A stretch of 61,771 nucleotides of DNA from Tissierella sp. P1 (GTDB lineage: Bacteria; Bacillota; Clostridia; Tissierellales; Tissierellaceae): NCBI RefSeq assembly GCF_002266425.1, contig NZ_NPMN01000026.1, positions 1 to 61,771 on the forward strand, written 5' to 3'. Numbering within the stretch: the first letter of the stretch is position 1; every line of letters begins with the position of its first letter. Made by a program: the position numbers and the translations under genes. The notes beneath the pieces are model-generated. The model saw only the letters and a program-made list of their open reading frames with translations. It did no database searches and was not told the DNA's origin. Shown one piece after another: positions 46,731 to 56,662 of the stretch.

Positions 46731-48368
46731 ATGGAAAAATTAAGATTTGAGGATATGAATTTATCGAAAGAAGTACAAAAGGGAATTTGTGATATGGGAT
46801 TTGAGGAAATGTCTCCTATTCAATCCCAGGCTATACCAGTAATATTAGAGGGCAGAGATATTATTGGGCAAGCGCAGACAGGAACAGGTAAAACAGCTGC
46901 ATTTGGTATCCCTATTATTGAAAGATGTGATCCAAATGGAAATTATGTTCAAGCATTAGTTCTATGTCCAACTAGAGAACTTTCAATACAGGTAGCTGAA
47001 GAGATCGGAAAACTTGCAAAATATAAAAAAGGTATATCTGTAGTTCCTATATATGGTGGGCAACCAATAGATAGGCAGATTAAAGCTTTAAAAAAGGGTG
47101 TTAATATTGTAATTGGTACACCGGGAAGAGTTCTAGATCATATAAGAAGAAGAACTCTAAAAATAGATAATGTAAGCATGATGGTACTAGATGAAGCGGA
47201 TGAGATGTTTGATATGGGTTTTAGAGATGATATTGCCCTTGTAATGAATGATTTAAAGGAAGAAAGACAAACCATATTTTTCTCAGCAACTATGCCCCCA
47301 GAAATTATGAAGTTTGCTGCAAGTTATCAAGCAAATCCTGAGATCATTAAGGTGGTTCATAAAGAACTTACAGTACCAAAGGTAGAGCAAGTTTATTTTG
47401 AGCTAAAACAGCATATGAAAACTGAGATTTTATCTAGACTTGTTGATATGTACAATCCAAAGTTAACTGTAGTATTTTGCAATACAAAGAAAAAGGTAGA
47501 TGAATTAACTGAAGAATTGCAAGGAAGAGGATATTTTGCAGATGGACTTCATGGAGATTTGAAGCAAAACCAAAGGGATACTGTAATGGGTAAGTTCAGA
47601 AAAGGTACCATAGATATTTTAATAGCTACAGATGTAGCAGCAAGAGGAATAGATGTAGATGACGTGGACTTAGTTATTAACTATGATATGCCGCAGGATG
47701 AGGAATATTATGTCCATAGAATAGGTAGAACTGCCAGAGCAGGAAGAGAAGGAAAGGCCTTTAGCTTTGTAGCAGGAAGAGATATCTATAAATTAAGAGA
47801 CATACAAAGATATACTAAAACAAAAATTACAAGAATGGATTTACCAACTCTTAAGGATATAGAAGCAAACTATACTACAATAATGCTTGGAAAAATAAAA
47901 GAAGAGATTGACAAAGAAGATTTAAGTAAATATGAAAAGATTATCGAGACCTTACTTGAAGAAGATTATACCTCTTTTGATATAGCAGCTGCACTATTGA
48001 AATTCTACATGGCTGAAAACAGACTAGATGGTCACGAAGAGTTAGATATGGTGGATTTTGGAGGGAAGCTTAAAGGAGGCAAACCTACAGGAGGTAAACC
48101 TACAGGATTTAAATCATCAGGTTCTTCAACAAGAATTCACATAAATATAGGGAAGAAAAAAGGCATAAGTCCAAGGCATATATTAGCGGCTATAGTTCAG
48201 GAGACAGGTATAACTAAAAACCTAGTAGGAAATATAGATGTATATGATAAATTTACATTTGTAGAGATACCAGGAGATTATACGGAGGATGTCTTAGAAA
48301 TATTAAATGGAGTAAGAATAAAAGGAACAAAGGTTAAAGCTGAAATAGCGAATCCTAAGAGGAAATAG
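46731..48368 (+). CDS. DEAD-box RNA helicase (CshA/DeaD type)
   Basis: A 545-residue helicase. Motifs: Q-motif ...MSPIQSQAIP, AQTGTGKTAAFG, PTRELSIQVA, LDEADEMFDMGF, SATMP and HRIGRTARAGREG. A Gly/Lys-rich linker with GGKPTGGKPTG repeats (about 445-460) is followed by a DbpA-like RNA-binding domain (RIHINIGKKKGISPRHILAAIVQETGI). Such helicases act in ribosome assembly and mRNA decay in the cold. AAGGAGGA precedes the start by about eleven bases. Confidence 0.95.
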   Translation: MEKLRFEDMNLSKEVQKGICDMGFEEMSPIQSQAIPVILEGRDIIGQAQTGTGKTAAFGIPIIERCDPNGNYVQALVLCPTRELSIQVAEEIGKLAKYKKGISVVPIYGGQPIDRQIKALKKGVNIVIGTPGRVLDHIRRRTLKIDNVSMMVLDEADEMFDMGFRDDIALVMNDLKEERQTIFFSATMPPEIMKFAASYQANPEIIKVVHKELTVPKVEQVYFELKQHMKTEILSRLVDMYNPKLTVVFCNTKKKVDELTEELQGRGYFADGLHGDLKQNQRDTVMGKFRKGTIDILIATDVAARGIDVDDVDLVINYDMPQDEEYYVHRIGRTARAGREGKAFSFVAGRDIYKLRDIQRYTKTKITRMDLPTLKDIEANYTTIMLGKIKEEIDKEDLSKYEKIIETLLEEDYTSFDIAAALLKFYMAENRLDGHEELDMVDFGGKLKGGKPTGGKPTGFKSSGSSTRIHINIGKKKGISPRHILAAIVQETGITKNLVGNIDVYDKFTFVEIPGDYTEDVLEILNGVRIKGTKVKAEIANPKRK

Positions 48369-48426
48369 TATTAATAGAGAATAAATTATAGAACAAAATT
48401 AAATATATGAGATATTATTAGAATGG

Positions 48427-48515
48427 AAAAAGCTTAGAAGAATCATAGGACTGAAAAGATGTCTATACTAAAGAGACATAGAATCAGAGTCTTTAGATTT
48501 TTTAAGCTTTTTTTG
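48427..48515 (+). terminator. Three-stem structured 3' region after the helicase gene
   Basis: AAAAAGCTTA (48427) pairs with TTAAGCTTTTTTT (from about 48501). Inside it AATC...GACT pairs with AGTC...GATT, and ATGTCT pairs with AGACAT. The T7 tract makes it a terminator, but the nested stems are more elaborate than usual and could be a small RNA or a 3' regulatory element. Confidence 0.6.
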
Positions 48516-48659
48516 AATTAGAATAAAATATTCTTCAATTAGGAAAAATAAGTACTCTTTTCCAATCAAATCAAAATAGAATTAAAGCTACAAAAATGTT
48601 TTTATACTAACTTTCCTAGAGGAGTATGGGGAAAATAATTATTTATTTAAATTTATAAG

Positions 48660-49043
48660 TTATAATTTCCCATTGATTACTTTTATAAATTTAATAACCT
48701 TTTTAATATCTTCCAGAGGCATATTATCAATTTCTAAAAAAAGTTCTTCTAGTACATTTCTTTTAGTAGAATAAGGGCTTTCATTATTTTCCATAAATTG
48801 AGGATTCTTTTCCATATCTTGGTTTGGGAGAGAAAGTCTAATATTAGATAAACCTATAAGGTAGTCTAGTGAGACACAAAAAAGTGCAGAAATCTTCACA
48901 AGGAGTTGCACATCATTAGGAAAACGCGAACCATTTTCATAATTACTAACAGATTGTCTACTAATATTTAATTTTTTAGCTAACTCACTTTGAGTTAAAG
49001 AATTCTCTTCTCTAAGCAGTTTTAAACGCTCTCCAAAAGTCAT
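48660..49043 (-). CDS. XRE family transcriptional regulator
   Basis: A 127-residue Cro/CI-type regulator. The helix-turn-helix is in the first 60 residues (LTQSELAKKLNISRQSVSNYENG). The C-terminus is charged and of unknown fold. It is divergent from the EAL gene at 49364, and a near-palindrome lies in the shared upstream region. It probably regulates itself and perhaps the EAL gene. Confidence 0.9.
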   Translation of the reverse strand: MTFGERLKLLREENSLTQSELAKKLNISRQSVSNYENGSRFPNDVQLLVKISALFCVSLDYLIGLSNIRLSLPNQDMEKNPQFMENNESPYSTKRNVLEELFLEIDNMPLEDIKKVIKFIKVINGKL

Positions 49044-49363
49044 GGCATCACCTCATAAATATCCTAGCATAAAAACAATCAAATCTATAGGCTGTCTTCA
49101 AAAAGGGTCTAAATGCAATAAAATGTCAACATTTGTTGTCAATGATAATATTTTATGCTAATATATAATTATTAATCCTAAGTTTAAATATTTAATTTTC
49201 AAATAAAGCTTAGAAGTAGGGCATTAGGAAAATTTAGTATCTATCTAAGTGATATATTAGCTGACTATTCGGTTTTAGATATATAATATTAGATTGATTA
49301 ATGGTAAATTTAAAGAGATAATTTAAGCAATTTGTAGTATGTAAAAAGCAGAGGTGAGAAATT
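49044..49363. promoter_or_regulatory. Divergent promoter region of XRE and EAL genes with a near-palindromic site
   Basis: A promoter for the right-hand gene is visible: TTGTCA at 49136-49141, then 17 bases, then TAATAT. Overlapping its -35 box is TGTCAAC-ATTT-GTTGTCA (49124-49141), a palindrome with one mismatch and a candidate operator for the XRE regulator. The remainder shows nothing else. Confidence 0.55.
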
Positions 49364-51445
49364 TTGAAGGAACAATTTGTAGAACACAATTGTAAATATA
49401 AAGAAGCCTTTAATAATAGTCTCACACCCATGATAATTATAGATGCTGAAACAGGAAATATTGATGATGCTAATTTAGCAGCATGTGATTATTATTTATA
49501 CTCAAAAAAAGAATTGCTTTCTATGAATATTTCAGATATAAATATCTTAACTCAAAAAGAGATATCTAAAGAAATAGAGAAGGCAGAACTAGAAAATAGA
49601 AAGTTTTTTAGATTTAGACATAAATTATTTAACGGTGAAATAAGAGATGTAGAAGTATTTAGTAGTTTTATAGAAGTTGGAGATAAGAATTTATTATTCT
49701 CAGTTATTCATGATATTAAAGAAAAGAGTAAGTTAGAAAAAGACTATATGATCAATCAAATCTATTTTGATAATCTCTTTAATAATTCTCCTGAAGCTAT
49801 TGCAATGGTTAATGCTGAATTTAGAATATTGAATATTAATGATAAATTTAAGAGGGCTTTTCAATATGATTTATTAGAAATAGTAAATAAAGATATTACA
49901 AAAATATTATGTGAACAAACCATATATGATCCTTTTTGTGATTTCAGAGAATCAATAATAGAGGGTAAATGTATACGGAGAGAAGTTAGAATAAAAAGGA
50001 GAGATGATAGTACCCTAGATTTACTGTTGCTCATATGTCCTATAGTAGTGAATGGAAATTTTATTGGAGCTTATTTCATCTATTCTGATATATCAGAGAC
50101 TAAAGAAAAAGAAAATAAGATAAAGATGCTTACTTATAATGACAGTTTAACTGGACTATTTAATATGAAGTTTTTCTTGGATAATTTAGATTATGAAGTA
50201 TTTAAGAATAATTCTAATGAAAATACTAAGGAAAAGTTAGTAATACTTATATTAAAGGTTAATGAGTTTAAAGAGATAAAGAATGCTTTAGGGCATTTTG
50301 CTGGGGAACAGGTATTGAAAGAATTTGCACTAAGATTAAGAGCTAGCGTAGGAATAGAAGATACTGTTGCAAGATTTAGCGAAGATGAATTTGCTATTTT
50401 AATGCCTAGAATAGATACCTTGTATGAAGTCGAGAGATTATCTAATAATATTATAAAAAATCTTGAAGATTATTTTTCTGTAGGTAATGGTGAATTTCAA
50501 ATAACAACTTGTATTGGAATAGCAGTATATCCTGATGACGGAATGGATTCTACTACTTTAATTAGGAAAGCAGATATTGCTATGAATAAATGCAAGATAC
50601 AAAACAATAATAATACCACTAGATTTGAAAAATCTTTGGATAAAGAAATTCAAGAATATTTTTGGATGAAAAATGATTTATTAAAATTAGGATTAAAAGA
50701 AGAATTGTATTTAGATTATCAACCAATATATAGTATTGATACGAATAGATTAGTTGGAGCAGAAGCTTTAATCAGATGGAATCATGGAGAAAAAGGTATA
50801 ATTCCACCTGCTAGATTTATACCAATAGCAGAAAAGATAGGTATGATACATCCTATAGGAGAGTGGGTATTGCTAAAATCATGTAGTCAGAATAAAGAAT
50901 GGCAAGAATTAGGATATGATCCTATATACATATCTGTAAATGTATCTGTTTTGCAATTAGAAAAACCTGATTTTACTAAAAGGATAAAAAAGATATTGGA
51001 GAAATCTATGCTGAAACCTCAATATCTTCAGTTGGAAATAACTGAGACTTTTTTTACCCAAAACTATGAATTGATTCAGGATACAATAAAGGAGTTAAGG
51101 AAATTAGGAATAAAAATAGCCATAGATGACTTTGGTACTGGATATTCTTCCCTAGGACAACTATGTGAGTTGAATATTAATAATATTAAAATTGATAGAA
51201 TGTTTATCGATGGAGTAGATGGAAATATTAATAAATCTAAAATTGTAAAGGGAATCATATCTCTAGCTGAAAGCCTGAATATTACTTTAACTGCTGAAGG
51301 GGTAGAAAGAGAAGAAGAATTAAAGTTTTTAAATGCAAATAGATGCACATTTGTACAGGGGTACTTGTTTAGTAAACCAGTTGAAGCATATAAAATTGAA
51401 GAGTTATTAAAAAGGAATGGAAAGAATAAAATTTGTTTATGCTAA
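49364..51445 (+). CDS. PAS-PAS-degenerate GGDEF-EAL c-di-GMP phosphodiesterase
   Basis: A 693-residue protein started at TTG 49364 behind GAGGTGAG. Two PAS domains (about 10-125 and 135-250), a GGDEF domain whose active site reads SEDEF instead of GGDEF, and an EAL domain with GAEALIRW, LEITETFF, IDDFGTGYSS and IKIDRMFIDG. The EAL site looks intact, so it is probably a c-di-GMP phosphodiesterase with an inactive, perhaps GTP-binding, GGDEF domain. No membrane segments were seen. Single-gene unit. Confidence 0.9.
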   Translation: MKEQFVEHNCKYKEAFNNSLTPMIIIDAETGNIDDANLAACDYYLYSKKELLSMNISDINILTQKEISKEIEKAELENRKFFRFRHKLFNGEIRDVEVFSSFIEVGDKNLLFSVIHDIKEKSKLEKDYMINQIYFDNLFNNSPEAIAMVNAEFRILNINDKFKRAFQYDLLEIVNKDITKILCEQTIYDPFCDFRESIIEGKCIRREVRIKRRDDSTLDLLLLICPIVVNGNFIGAYFIYSDISETKEKENKIKMLTYNDSLTGLFNMKFFLDNLDYEVFKNNSNENTKEKLVILILKVNEFKEIKNALGHFAGEQVLKEFALRLRASVGIEDTVARFSEDEFAILMPRIDTLYEVERLSNNIIKNLEDYFSVGNGEFQITTCIGIAVYPDDGMDSTTLIRKADIAMNKCKIQNNNNTTRFEKSLDKEIQEYFWMKNDLLKLGLKEELYLDYQPIYSIDTNRLVGAEALIRWNHGEKGIIPPARFIPIAEKIGMIHPIGEWVLLKSCSQNKEWQELGYDPIYISVNVSVLQLEKPDFTKRIKKILEKSMLKPQYLQLEITETFFTQNYELIQDTIKELRKLGIKIAIDDFGTGYSSLGQLCELNINNIKIDRMFIDGVDGNINKSKIVKGIISLAESLNITLTAEGVEREEELKFLNANRCTFVQGYLFSKPVEAYKIEELLKRNGKNKICLC

Positions 51446-51486
51446 AAGGGGCGATTTAAAAGGCATGAATAAATTTTTTTAGGGGC

Positions 51487-51520
51487 GGAACGGTTGAATA
51501 ACCGTTCCCTATATATTTTT
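51487..51520 (+). terminator. Terminator of the EAL gene
   Basis: GGAACGGTT-GAAT-AACCGTTCC is a perfect 9-bp stem with a 4-base loop, followed by ATATATTTTT. It ends at the stop codon of convergent plsY. Confidence 0.85.
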
Positions 51521-52141
51521 GATTTTTTTCTTTAAGGTTCCCCTCAGCCCTTTTTCTTCTTTATCTCTTATACGTTTAATATTTGGTATATGAAGATAAA
51601 TAGCTATAATCACAAGAAGGGCAGATATGATTATTGGACCAAGTCCAAGATTAAAATAAATAGTTGCTAATAATAGAAATAAGTTCATGGCTATAGTACC
51701 TAAGGCTATATAGTCAGTAAAAACAGTTATAAGCAAAATTATGAGGAAGCCCAATAAGCCAAATCTATAATCTACGCCTATTAACATACCTAAAAGAGAT
51801 GCAGCACCCTTTCCACCTCTAAAACCCATAAAGAATGGGAAATCATGACCAAGGATTACAAAAAGACCATTTAAATACAGAAGAAAAACACTTTCACTTA
51901 GATGAGAAATTTTAAATAAATATCTGATAACTAAAATAGAAATAATTGCTTTTAATATATCTAAGACGGCAACTAGGACACCCCATTTCCATCCTAGGGA
52001 TATTACAGTATTTGATGCACCAGCATTTCCAGCACCAAGTGTCCTGATATCCACATTTAAAAAAGTTTTACTAAGTATATAGGACCACTGTAGACAGCCG
52101 AATAAATACCCTATAATAATAACGAGTAAATAAGATTTCAA
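51509..52141 (-). CDS. plsY: Glycerol-3-phosphate acyltransferase PlsY
   Basis: An integral membrane acyltransferase making lysophosphatidate from acyl-phosphate and glycerol-3-phosphate. The start is TTG at plus 52141, since GGAGGTGAT precedes it; this gives 210 residues, the usual size, and removes a non-homologous upstream segment. Family motifs: GYLFGCLQWSYILSK, IRTLGAGNAGASNT, LGHDFPFFMGFRGGKGAAS and YIALGTIAMNLF. Five membrane segments are expected. No unusual features. Confidence 0.94.
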   Translation of the reverse strand: MKSYLLVIIIGYLFGCLQWSYILSKTFLNVDIRTLGAGNAGASNTVISLGWKWGVLVAVLDILKAIISILVIRYLFKISHLSESVFLLYLNGLFVILGHDFPFFMGFRGGKGAASLLGMLIGVDYRFGLLGFLIILLITVFTDYIALGTIAMNLFLLLATIYFNLGLGPIIISALLVIIAIYLHIPNIKRIRDKEEKGLRGTLKKKIKNI

Positions 52142-52316
52142 CGTATCACCTCCGTCAATACAGTATATTATATCATAAAATGTATTATAATAATATCTCC
52201 TATAATATGCCAATGTACCTATTTAGTTTAACTGTCGCATATAGTATAATAATGTCTATAATTGGTAATTTCGTAGCATTGACAGATAGATAAGTTTGAT
52301 TTAAGGAGGATAAAAT

Positions 52317-53346
52317 ATGAAAATGTTTATGAGTGACAATAACTCTGGAGTTCATCCCAAGGTAATGGAAGCTATGTTAAATGTTAACAGCGGTCATGAT
52401 TATTCTTATGGTAACGATAATACAACTAAAGAAGCCATAAACAAAATAAAAGAACAATTAGGAGCTGATGTAGATGTATATTTTGTAACTACAGGTACAG
52501 CTGCAAATGTTATTGGGCTTAGTGGATTATTGATGCCATATGAGGCAGTAGTATGTGCAAATACAGCTCATATAAATGTAGATGAATGTGGAGCATTAGA
52601 AAAATTTAGTGGAGCAAAAATATTACAGATACCAACTGAAAACGGAAAGATATGTAGGGAAGGGGTAAAGAGTTTTCTTCATTCTTTAGGAGACGAACAT
52701 CAATCCCAACCTAGGATAATTTCCATATCTCAAACTACTGAGACTGCCAACACTATATTCAGTGGAAGAAATTAAAAAATTAGCTGAATTAGCTCATGAA
52801 AATAATATGCTATTACATATAGATGGCGCAAGGATAGCTAATGCAGTAGTGGCACTCGATACCACTTTTAAAGAGATGATAACAGATACAGGAGTGGATC
52901 TTCTATCCTTTGGTGGAACAAAAAATGGCATGATGATAGGAGAGGCTATAGTTTCATTAAATAAAGATCTAAGTAAAGCTTTTAAATTTTATAGAAAGCA
53001 AGGAATGCAATTATTGTCTAAAATGAGGTTTGTATCTGCACAATTTGTCGCATATTTAAGTGACGACTTATGGAGAGAAAATGCATTAAATGCAAATAAT
53101 ATGGGTAAATACTTTGCAAGCAGCTTATCTGGAATCTCTGGAATCACCTTAAAATCTGAACCAGAGACTAATATGATATTTGCATATATGGAAAGGGATT
53201 TAATTAAATCTCTGCAAGAAAAATTTGATTTTTATGTAATAGATGAAGAAACAAATTTAGTTAGACTAGTTACATCCTTCGATACTAATAAGGAAGATAT
53301 AGATAAATTTATTAAATTTGCTAAAGAGATAAAGGGGATTATATAG
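52317..53346 (+). pseudogene. Low-specificity threonine aldolase, frameshifted
   Basis: A PLP enzyme cleaving L-threonine (and allo-threonine) to glycine and acetaldehyde. Reconstructed length is about 343 residues. The first frame ends at 52775. At about 52743 one base is extra (or two are missing), after which LPTLYSVEEIKKLAELAHE continues to 53346. Motifs: SDNNSGVHPKVMEAM, ANTAHINVDECGALEKF, LHIDGARIANA and the PLP lysine in SFGGTKNGMMIGEA. This is the only case where an inserted base fits best. Confidence 0.9.
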
Positions 53347-53383
53347 GGAGATTAACGGGGAAATATGATTAAAGGGGATGATT

Positions 53384-55639
53384 ATGAGATCCAAGACGAA
53401 GAAAAATATAATAGTATTATTAATAGTACTAACTTTGATTTCCATCCAAAGCCTATTTATAGATAGTAAAAATGTTTATTCTAACAATAGTTCAAAAACT
53501 ATTAGATTTGCAGGAGATCATAATCATCCACCTTATGAATACATTGATGAAAACGGTAACTATAAAGGATATAATGTTGATATAATAAATGCAATTGCCA
53601 ATGAGATGGATTTACAAATCGAGATTATACCAATGGAATGGAATGACGCAATACTAGCCTTGGACAGAAATGAAGTCGAGGGCATTATAGGTATGTCCCA
53701 AAATGAGGAAAGGCTAGAAAAATATAAATTCACTCTACCTACAGTTGTCAATGAGCAAGTGATTTTTGCAGCGAAGGATACTGTACATATAAACGAATTA
53801 GAAGACCTAGAAGGACTAAAGGTAGCTTATCAAAAAAATGATTATAACGAATCTCTAATTTTAGAAATACCTCGCGTAATTGGTTATCCTAAAAATGGTC
53901 AAGAGGAAGCCTTGATTGCAGTAGGAAATAAAGAAGTAGATGCAGCTTTAGGAAATAAAATAGTTGGACTATATCATCTGCAGAGAAATAAAATGACAGA
54001 ATTAGTTAAAGTTGTAGGAGAACCTATCTCTATTGCAAAGTATGGACCAGCTGTTAGAAAGGATAACGAAGAGCTTTTCCAAACATTGGAGAGGGGCTTA
54101 GAAACTATTAAAAGAAATAAGGTTTATGATAATATTTATAAAAAATGGTTCGGGGAAGATATGTCCTACATTAAGATGACATATAATGCCTATAGAAAAC
54201 AAATTATATCTGTAGTGACGATAATATCTTTAATTTTCTTATTTTTGTACTTCTATAATAAAAGACTTCAAAAAGAAGTATTAAAGAGAACTAATGAACT
54301 TGAAGTAGCCAATGAAGGTTTAATAAAACATCAAAAAGAAATATATAATTTAGCGTATTATGATCCAGTCACGTCACTTCCCAATAGAGTTTATTTTATG
54401 GAAGAATTAAATAGTATATTTGAAAATTTAGAGAAAAACGATGATTTATTTGCAGTGTTACTTTTAGATTTAGACAGATTTAAACATATAAATGATACAT
54501 TAGGTCACTATGTAGGAGATTATGTATTAAAGATTTTAGGTATGAGACTTAAGAAGTTAGTAAAAGAAGAAGATATCGTAGCGAGAATTGGAGGGGATGA
54601 GTACTATATACTACTTAAAGGTATTCAGCATAGTGATGATGCAATGGAATTAGCAAGGATTATCATAGAAGATTTTAAAAAACCATATTATGTTAAGGAT
54701 TATGAATTATATTTAACTACTAGTATTGGTATAGCATTATATCCAGAAGGAGGACTGGATTCTCAGTCCATAATTAAAAATGCTGATCTTGCATTGTATA
54801 AAGCGAAGGATTTTGGAGGAAATGCTTACTATCTTTATGGAAAAGAGATACAGTCTAAAGGTCTTGAGAAGATGATGCTTTTAAATCAATTGAGACAAGC
54901 TGTAGAAAATAATCAATTGGTATTACATTACCAACCTCAAATAGATATATTAACAGGAAAAATCAGAGGGGTAGAGGCTTTGGTAAGATGGAATCATCCA
55001 GAACAAGGACTCCTATACCCGGATAAGTTTATTTTTTTAGCTGAAGAAACAGGATTGATAATCCAAATGGGAGAATGGATATTAAAGGAGGCGGCAGTTC
55101 AAGCAAAAAAATGGATTGATTTAGGACATGATATTATTATGTCTGTGAATATTTCAGCTAGGCAGTTCCAAGATAGAAGATTTATAAATGAAGTAATAAA
55201 TGCCTTAAATGAGTCAAAACTTAATCCAAGGAATCTTACCTTGGAGATTACAGAGACCACGGCTATATCAGACATAGATTATACATTAAATATTTTAAAT
55301 ATGTTAGAAAACCTTGGGATAGCAGTAGCCATAGATGATTTTGGGACAGGATATTCCAGTTTAAATTATTTAAATGAAATGAGTGTATCTGAGCTTAAAA
55401 TAGATAGATCTTTTATATGGGATATTGAGAAAAATGATAAAAATAAGATGATTTCAAATACGATAATTGTTTTAGCAAAACAATTGGGTTTAAAGGTAAC
55501 TGCTGAAGGGGTAGAAAATATGGAACAGTTAGAGATATTAAAGGAAATGAAATGTGATATAGCTCAGGGTTACCATTTTAGTAAGCCAGTATCAAAGGAA
55601 AAGATAGATGAGATGATAAATGAAAAAAGCCCTGTATAA
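53384..55639 (+). CDS. Hybrid receptor: periplasmic-binding domain, GGDEF and EAL
   Basis: A 751-residue membrane protein. ATG 53384 is preferred to 53378 for its distance from AAAGGGG. An N-terminal signal/anchor (about 8-28) leads into an extracellular SBP_bac_3 amino-acid-binding-like domain (DHNHPPYEYIDENGNYKGYNVDI). A membrane segment (about 272-290) follows, then GGDEF (ARIGGDEYYILL) and EAL (VEALVRWNHPEQ, IDDFGTGYSS, LKIDRSF). GGDEY is near-intact, so both activities are possible. It senses an extracellular solute and changes c-di-GMP. Ligand unknown. Confidence 0.9.
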   Translation: MRSKTKKNIIVLLIVLTLISIQSLFIDSKNVYSNNSSKTIRFAGDHNHPPYEYIDENGNYKGYNVDIINAIANEMDLQIEIIPMEWNDAILALDRNEVEGIIGMSQNEERLEKYKFTLPTVVNEQVIFAAKDTVHINELEDLEGLKVAYQKNDYNESLILEIPRVIGYPKNGQEEALIAVGNKEVDAALGNKIVGLYHLQRNKMTELVKVVGEPISIAKYGPAVRKDNEELFQTLERGLETIKRNKVYDNIYKKWFGEDMSYIKMTYNAYRKQIISVVTIISLIFLFLYFYNKRLQKEVLKRTNELEVANEGLIKHQKEIYNLAYYDPVTSLPNRVYFMEELNSIFENLEKNDDLFAVLLLDLDRFKHINDTLGHYVGDYVLKILGMRLKKLVKEEDIVARIGGDEYYILLKGIQHSDDAMELARIIIEDFKKPYYVKDYELYLTTSIGIALYPEGGLDSQSIIKNADLALYKAKDFGGNAYYLYGKEIQSKGLEKMMLLNQLRQAVENNQLVLHYQPQIDILTGKIRGVEALVRWNHPEQGLLYPDKFIFLAEETGLIIQMGEWILKEAAVQAKKWIDLGHDIIMSVNISARQFQDRRFINEVINALNESKLNPRNLTLEITETTAISDIDYTLNILNMLENLGIAVAIDDFGTGYSSLNYLNEMSVSELKIDRSFIWDIEKNDKNKMISNTIIVLAKQLGLKVTAEGVENMEQLEILKEMKCDIAQGYHFSKPVSKEKIDEMINEKSPV

Positions 55640-55652
55640 GGGCTTTTATTAT
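55625..55652. terminator. Terminator shared by convergent receptor and lipoprotein genes
   Basis: AAAAGCCC-TGTATAA-GGGCTTTT, followed by ATTATTTG. It overlaps both stop codons. Confidence 0.85.
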
Positions 55653-56416
55653 TTGTATCCTAAAGGTGCTTGGTGGAACATATTTACATCACCATGAGTA
55701 GTAAAGTTTACTTTACTAATAAAACTATTGGATTCTTTATCAAATCTATATTCTGTAAGTTTTAAATTTGCCGTACCTGATTGAACTGTAGTTACTACAA
55801 AATCTTCACCTTCAAAATATGCATAAAAACTTATGCCGCCTAATTGAACATAATCATTAAAGAGAATATAATCGTTATCAGCATCTCTTGCAACTAGTAC
55901 CCAATTTTGACCATCATCCCAAGCAATCTCACCATTGTATCTTTGAGCAACTGTGTACAACTCTATAGTTTCTTCTGTTCCATCTTTATTAAAGTCTATA
56001 TTCACGGAATCAAGCAAAGTTAAGTCATTATAATCAACTTTGTCTGTAGCCTTAATAATTAGATCTCCAGATTCTCCATTTGGTTTTCCATATTTTTCAA
56101 CTAAATCTTTTATAAATGAATTTGGTTCTATTGATTTCACTATATTGTCCTGATTAAAGGCTACCATATAATATTCATTTACAGCCAGATTATCTACAAG
56201 GCTTTTATCTGTTACCTCTAATTTTAGAGTTGTTTCATTTGTAGAAATAGTAATGTAATTTTTTCCATTCTCTGTATTTATTTCACTTAAGAAACCTAGA
56301 TTTGTAGATATCTTTTCTTCTGCTGCAGGATTGCTCTTAGGAGTACAACCAAAGGAAATGACTAGTACCGTTAATGCTACTAACATTAAAGAGATTTTTC
56401 TAATTAAATTTTTCAT
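55649..56416 (-). CDS. Lipoprotein of unknown function
   Basis: A 255-residue protein when started at ATG 56416 (GGTGATGAT upstream); the frame's earlier codons are not a signal peptide. It has a basic N-terminus, a hydrophobic stretch and a lipobox-like VISFGC, so it is a lipid-anchored outer-surface protein. The mature part is mainly beta-type, with a central DFNKDGTEETIELYTV segment resembling calcium-binding-like repeats. I do not recognise the family. Convergent with the receptor gene. Confidence 0.78.
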   Translation of the reverse strand: MKNLIRKISLMLVALTVLVISFGCTPKSNPAAEEKISTNLGFLSEINTENGKNYITISTNETTLKLEVTDKSLVDNLAVNEYYMVAFNQDNIVKSIEPNSFIKDLVEKYGKPNGESGDLIIKATDKVDYNDLTLLDSVNIDFNKDGTEETIELYTVAQRYNGEIAWDDGQNWVLVARDADNDYILFNDYVQLGGISFYAYFEGEDFVVTTVQSGTANLKLTEYRFDKESNSFISKVNFTTHGDVNMFHQAPLGYK

Positions 56417-56584
56417 ATCATCACCATCCTTTATAGTATAGGGTAACATAATTTTATATTCTTTACAAGGAACATAGAATTACGAATTGATTACAATGAT
56501 AAAATATAATAAATCTATCTGATCTAATTAATAATATAAAAATAGGGTAATTATTAAAGAAACTCTCCAAAATAATTACGAAAT

Positions 56585-56600
56585 TTTGACCTAGGTCAAA
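56585..56600 (+). promoter_or_regulatory. Crp/Fnr-type operator at the class II position
   Basis: TTTGACCTAGGTCAAA is a perfect 16-bp palindrome with TTGAC-N4-GTCAA, the layout of Crp/Fnr-family sites. A TATAAT -10 box lies at 56622-56627, giving a start near 56634, so the operator is centred at about -41.5. That is the class II activator position. The Crp/Fnr gene at 58790 in the same operon is the likely binder, possibly with HcpR-like specificity. Confidence 0.75.
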
Positions 56601-56662
56601 GTAAATTATTCTATTCTAGCTTATAATAAAGCTACAAACAATAAAAACAGGAGGTAATATAT

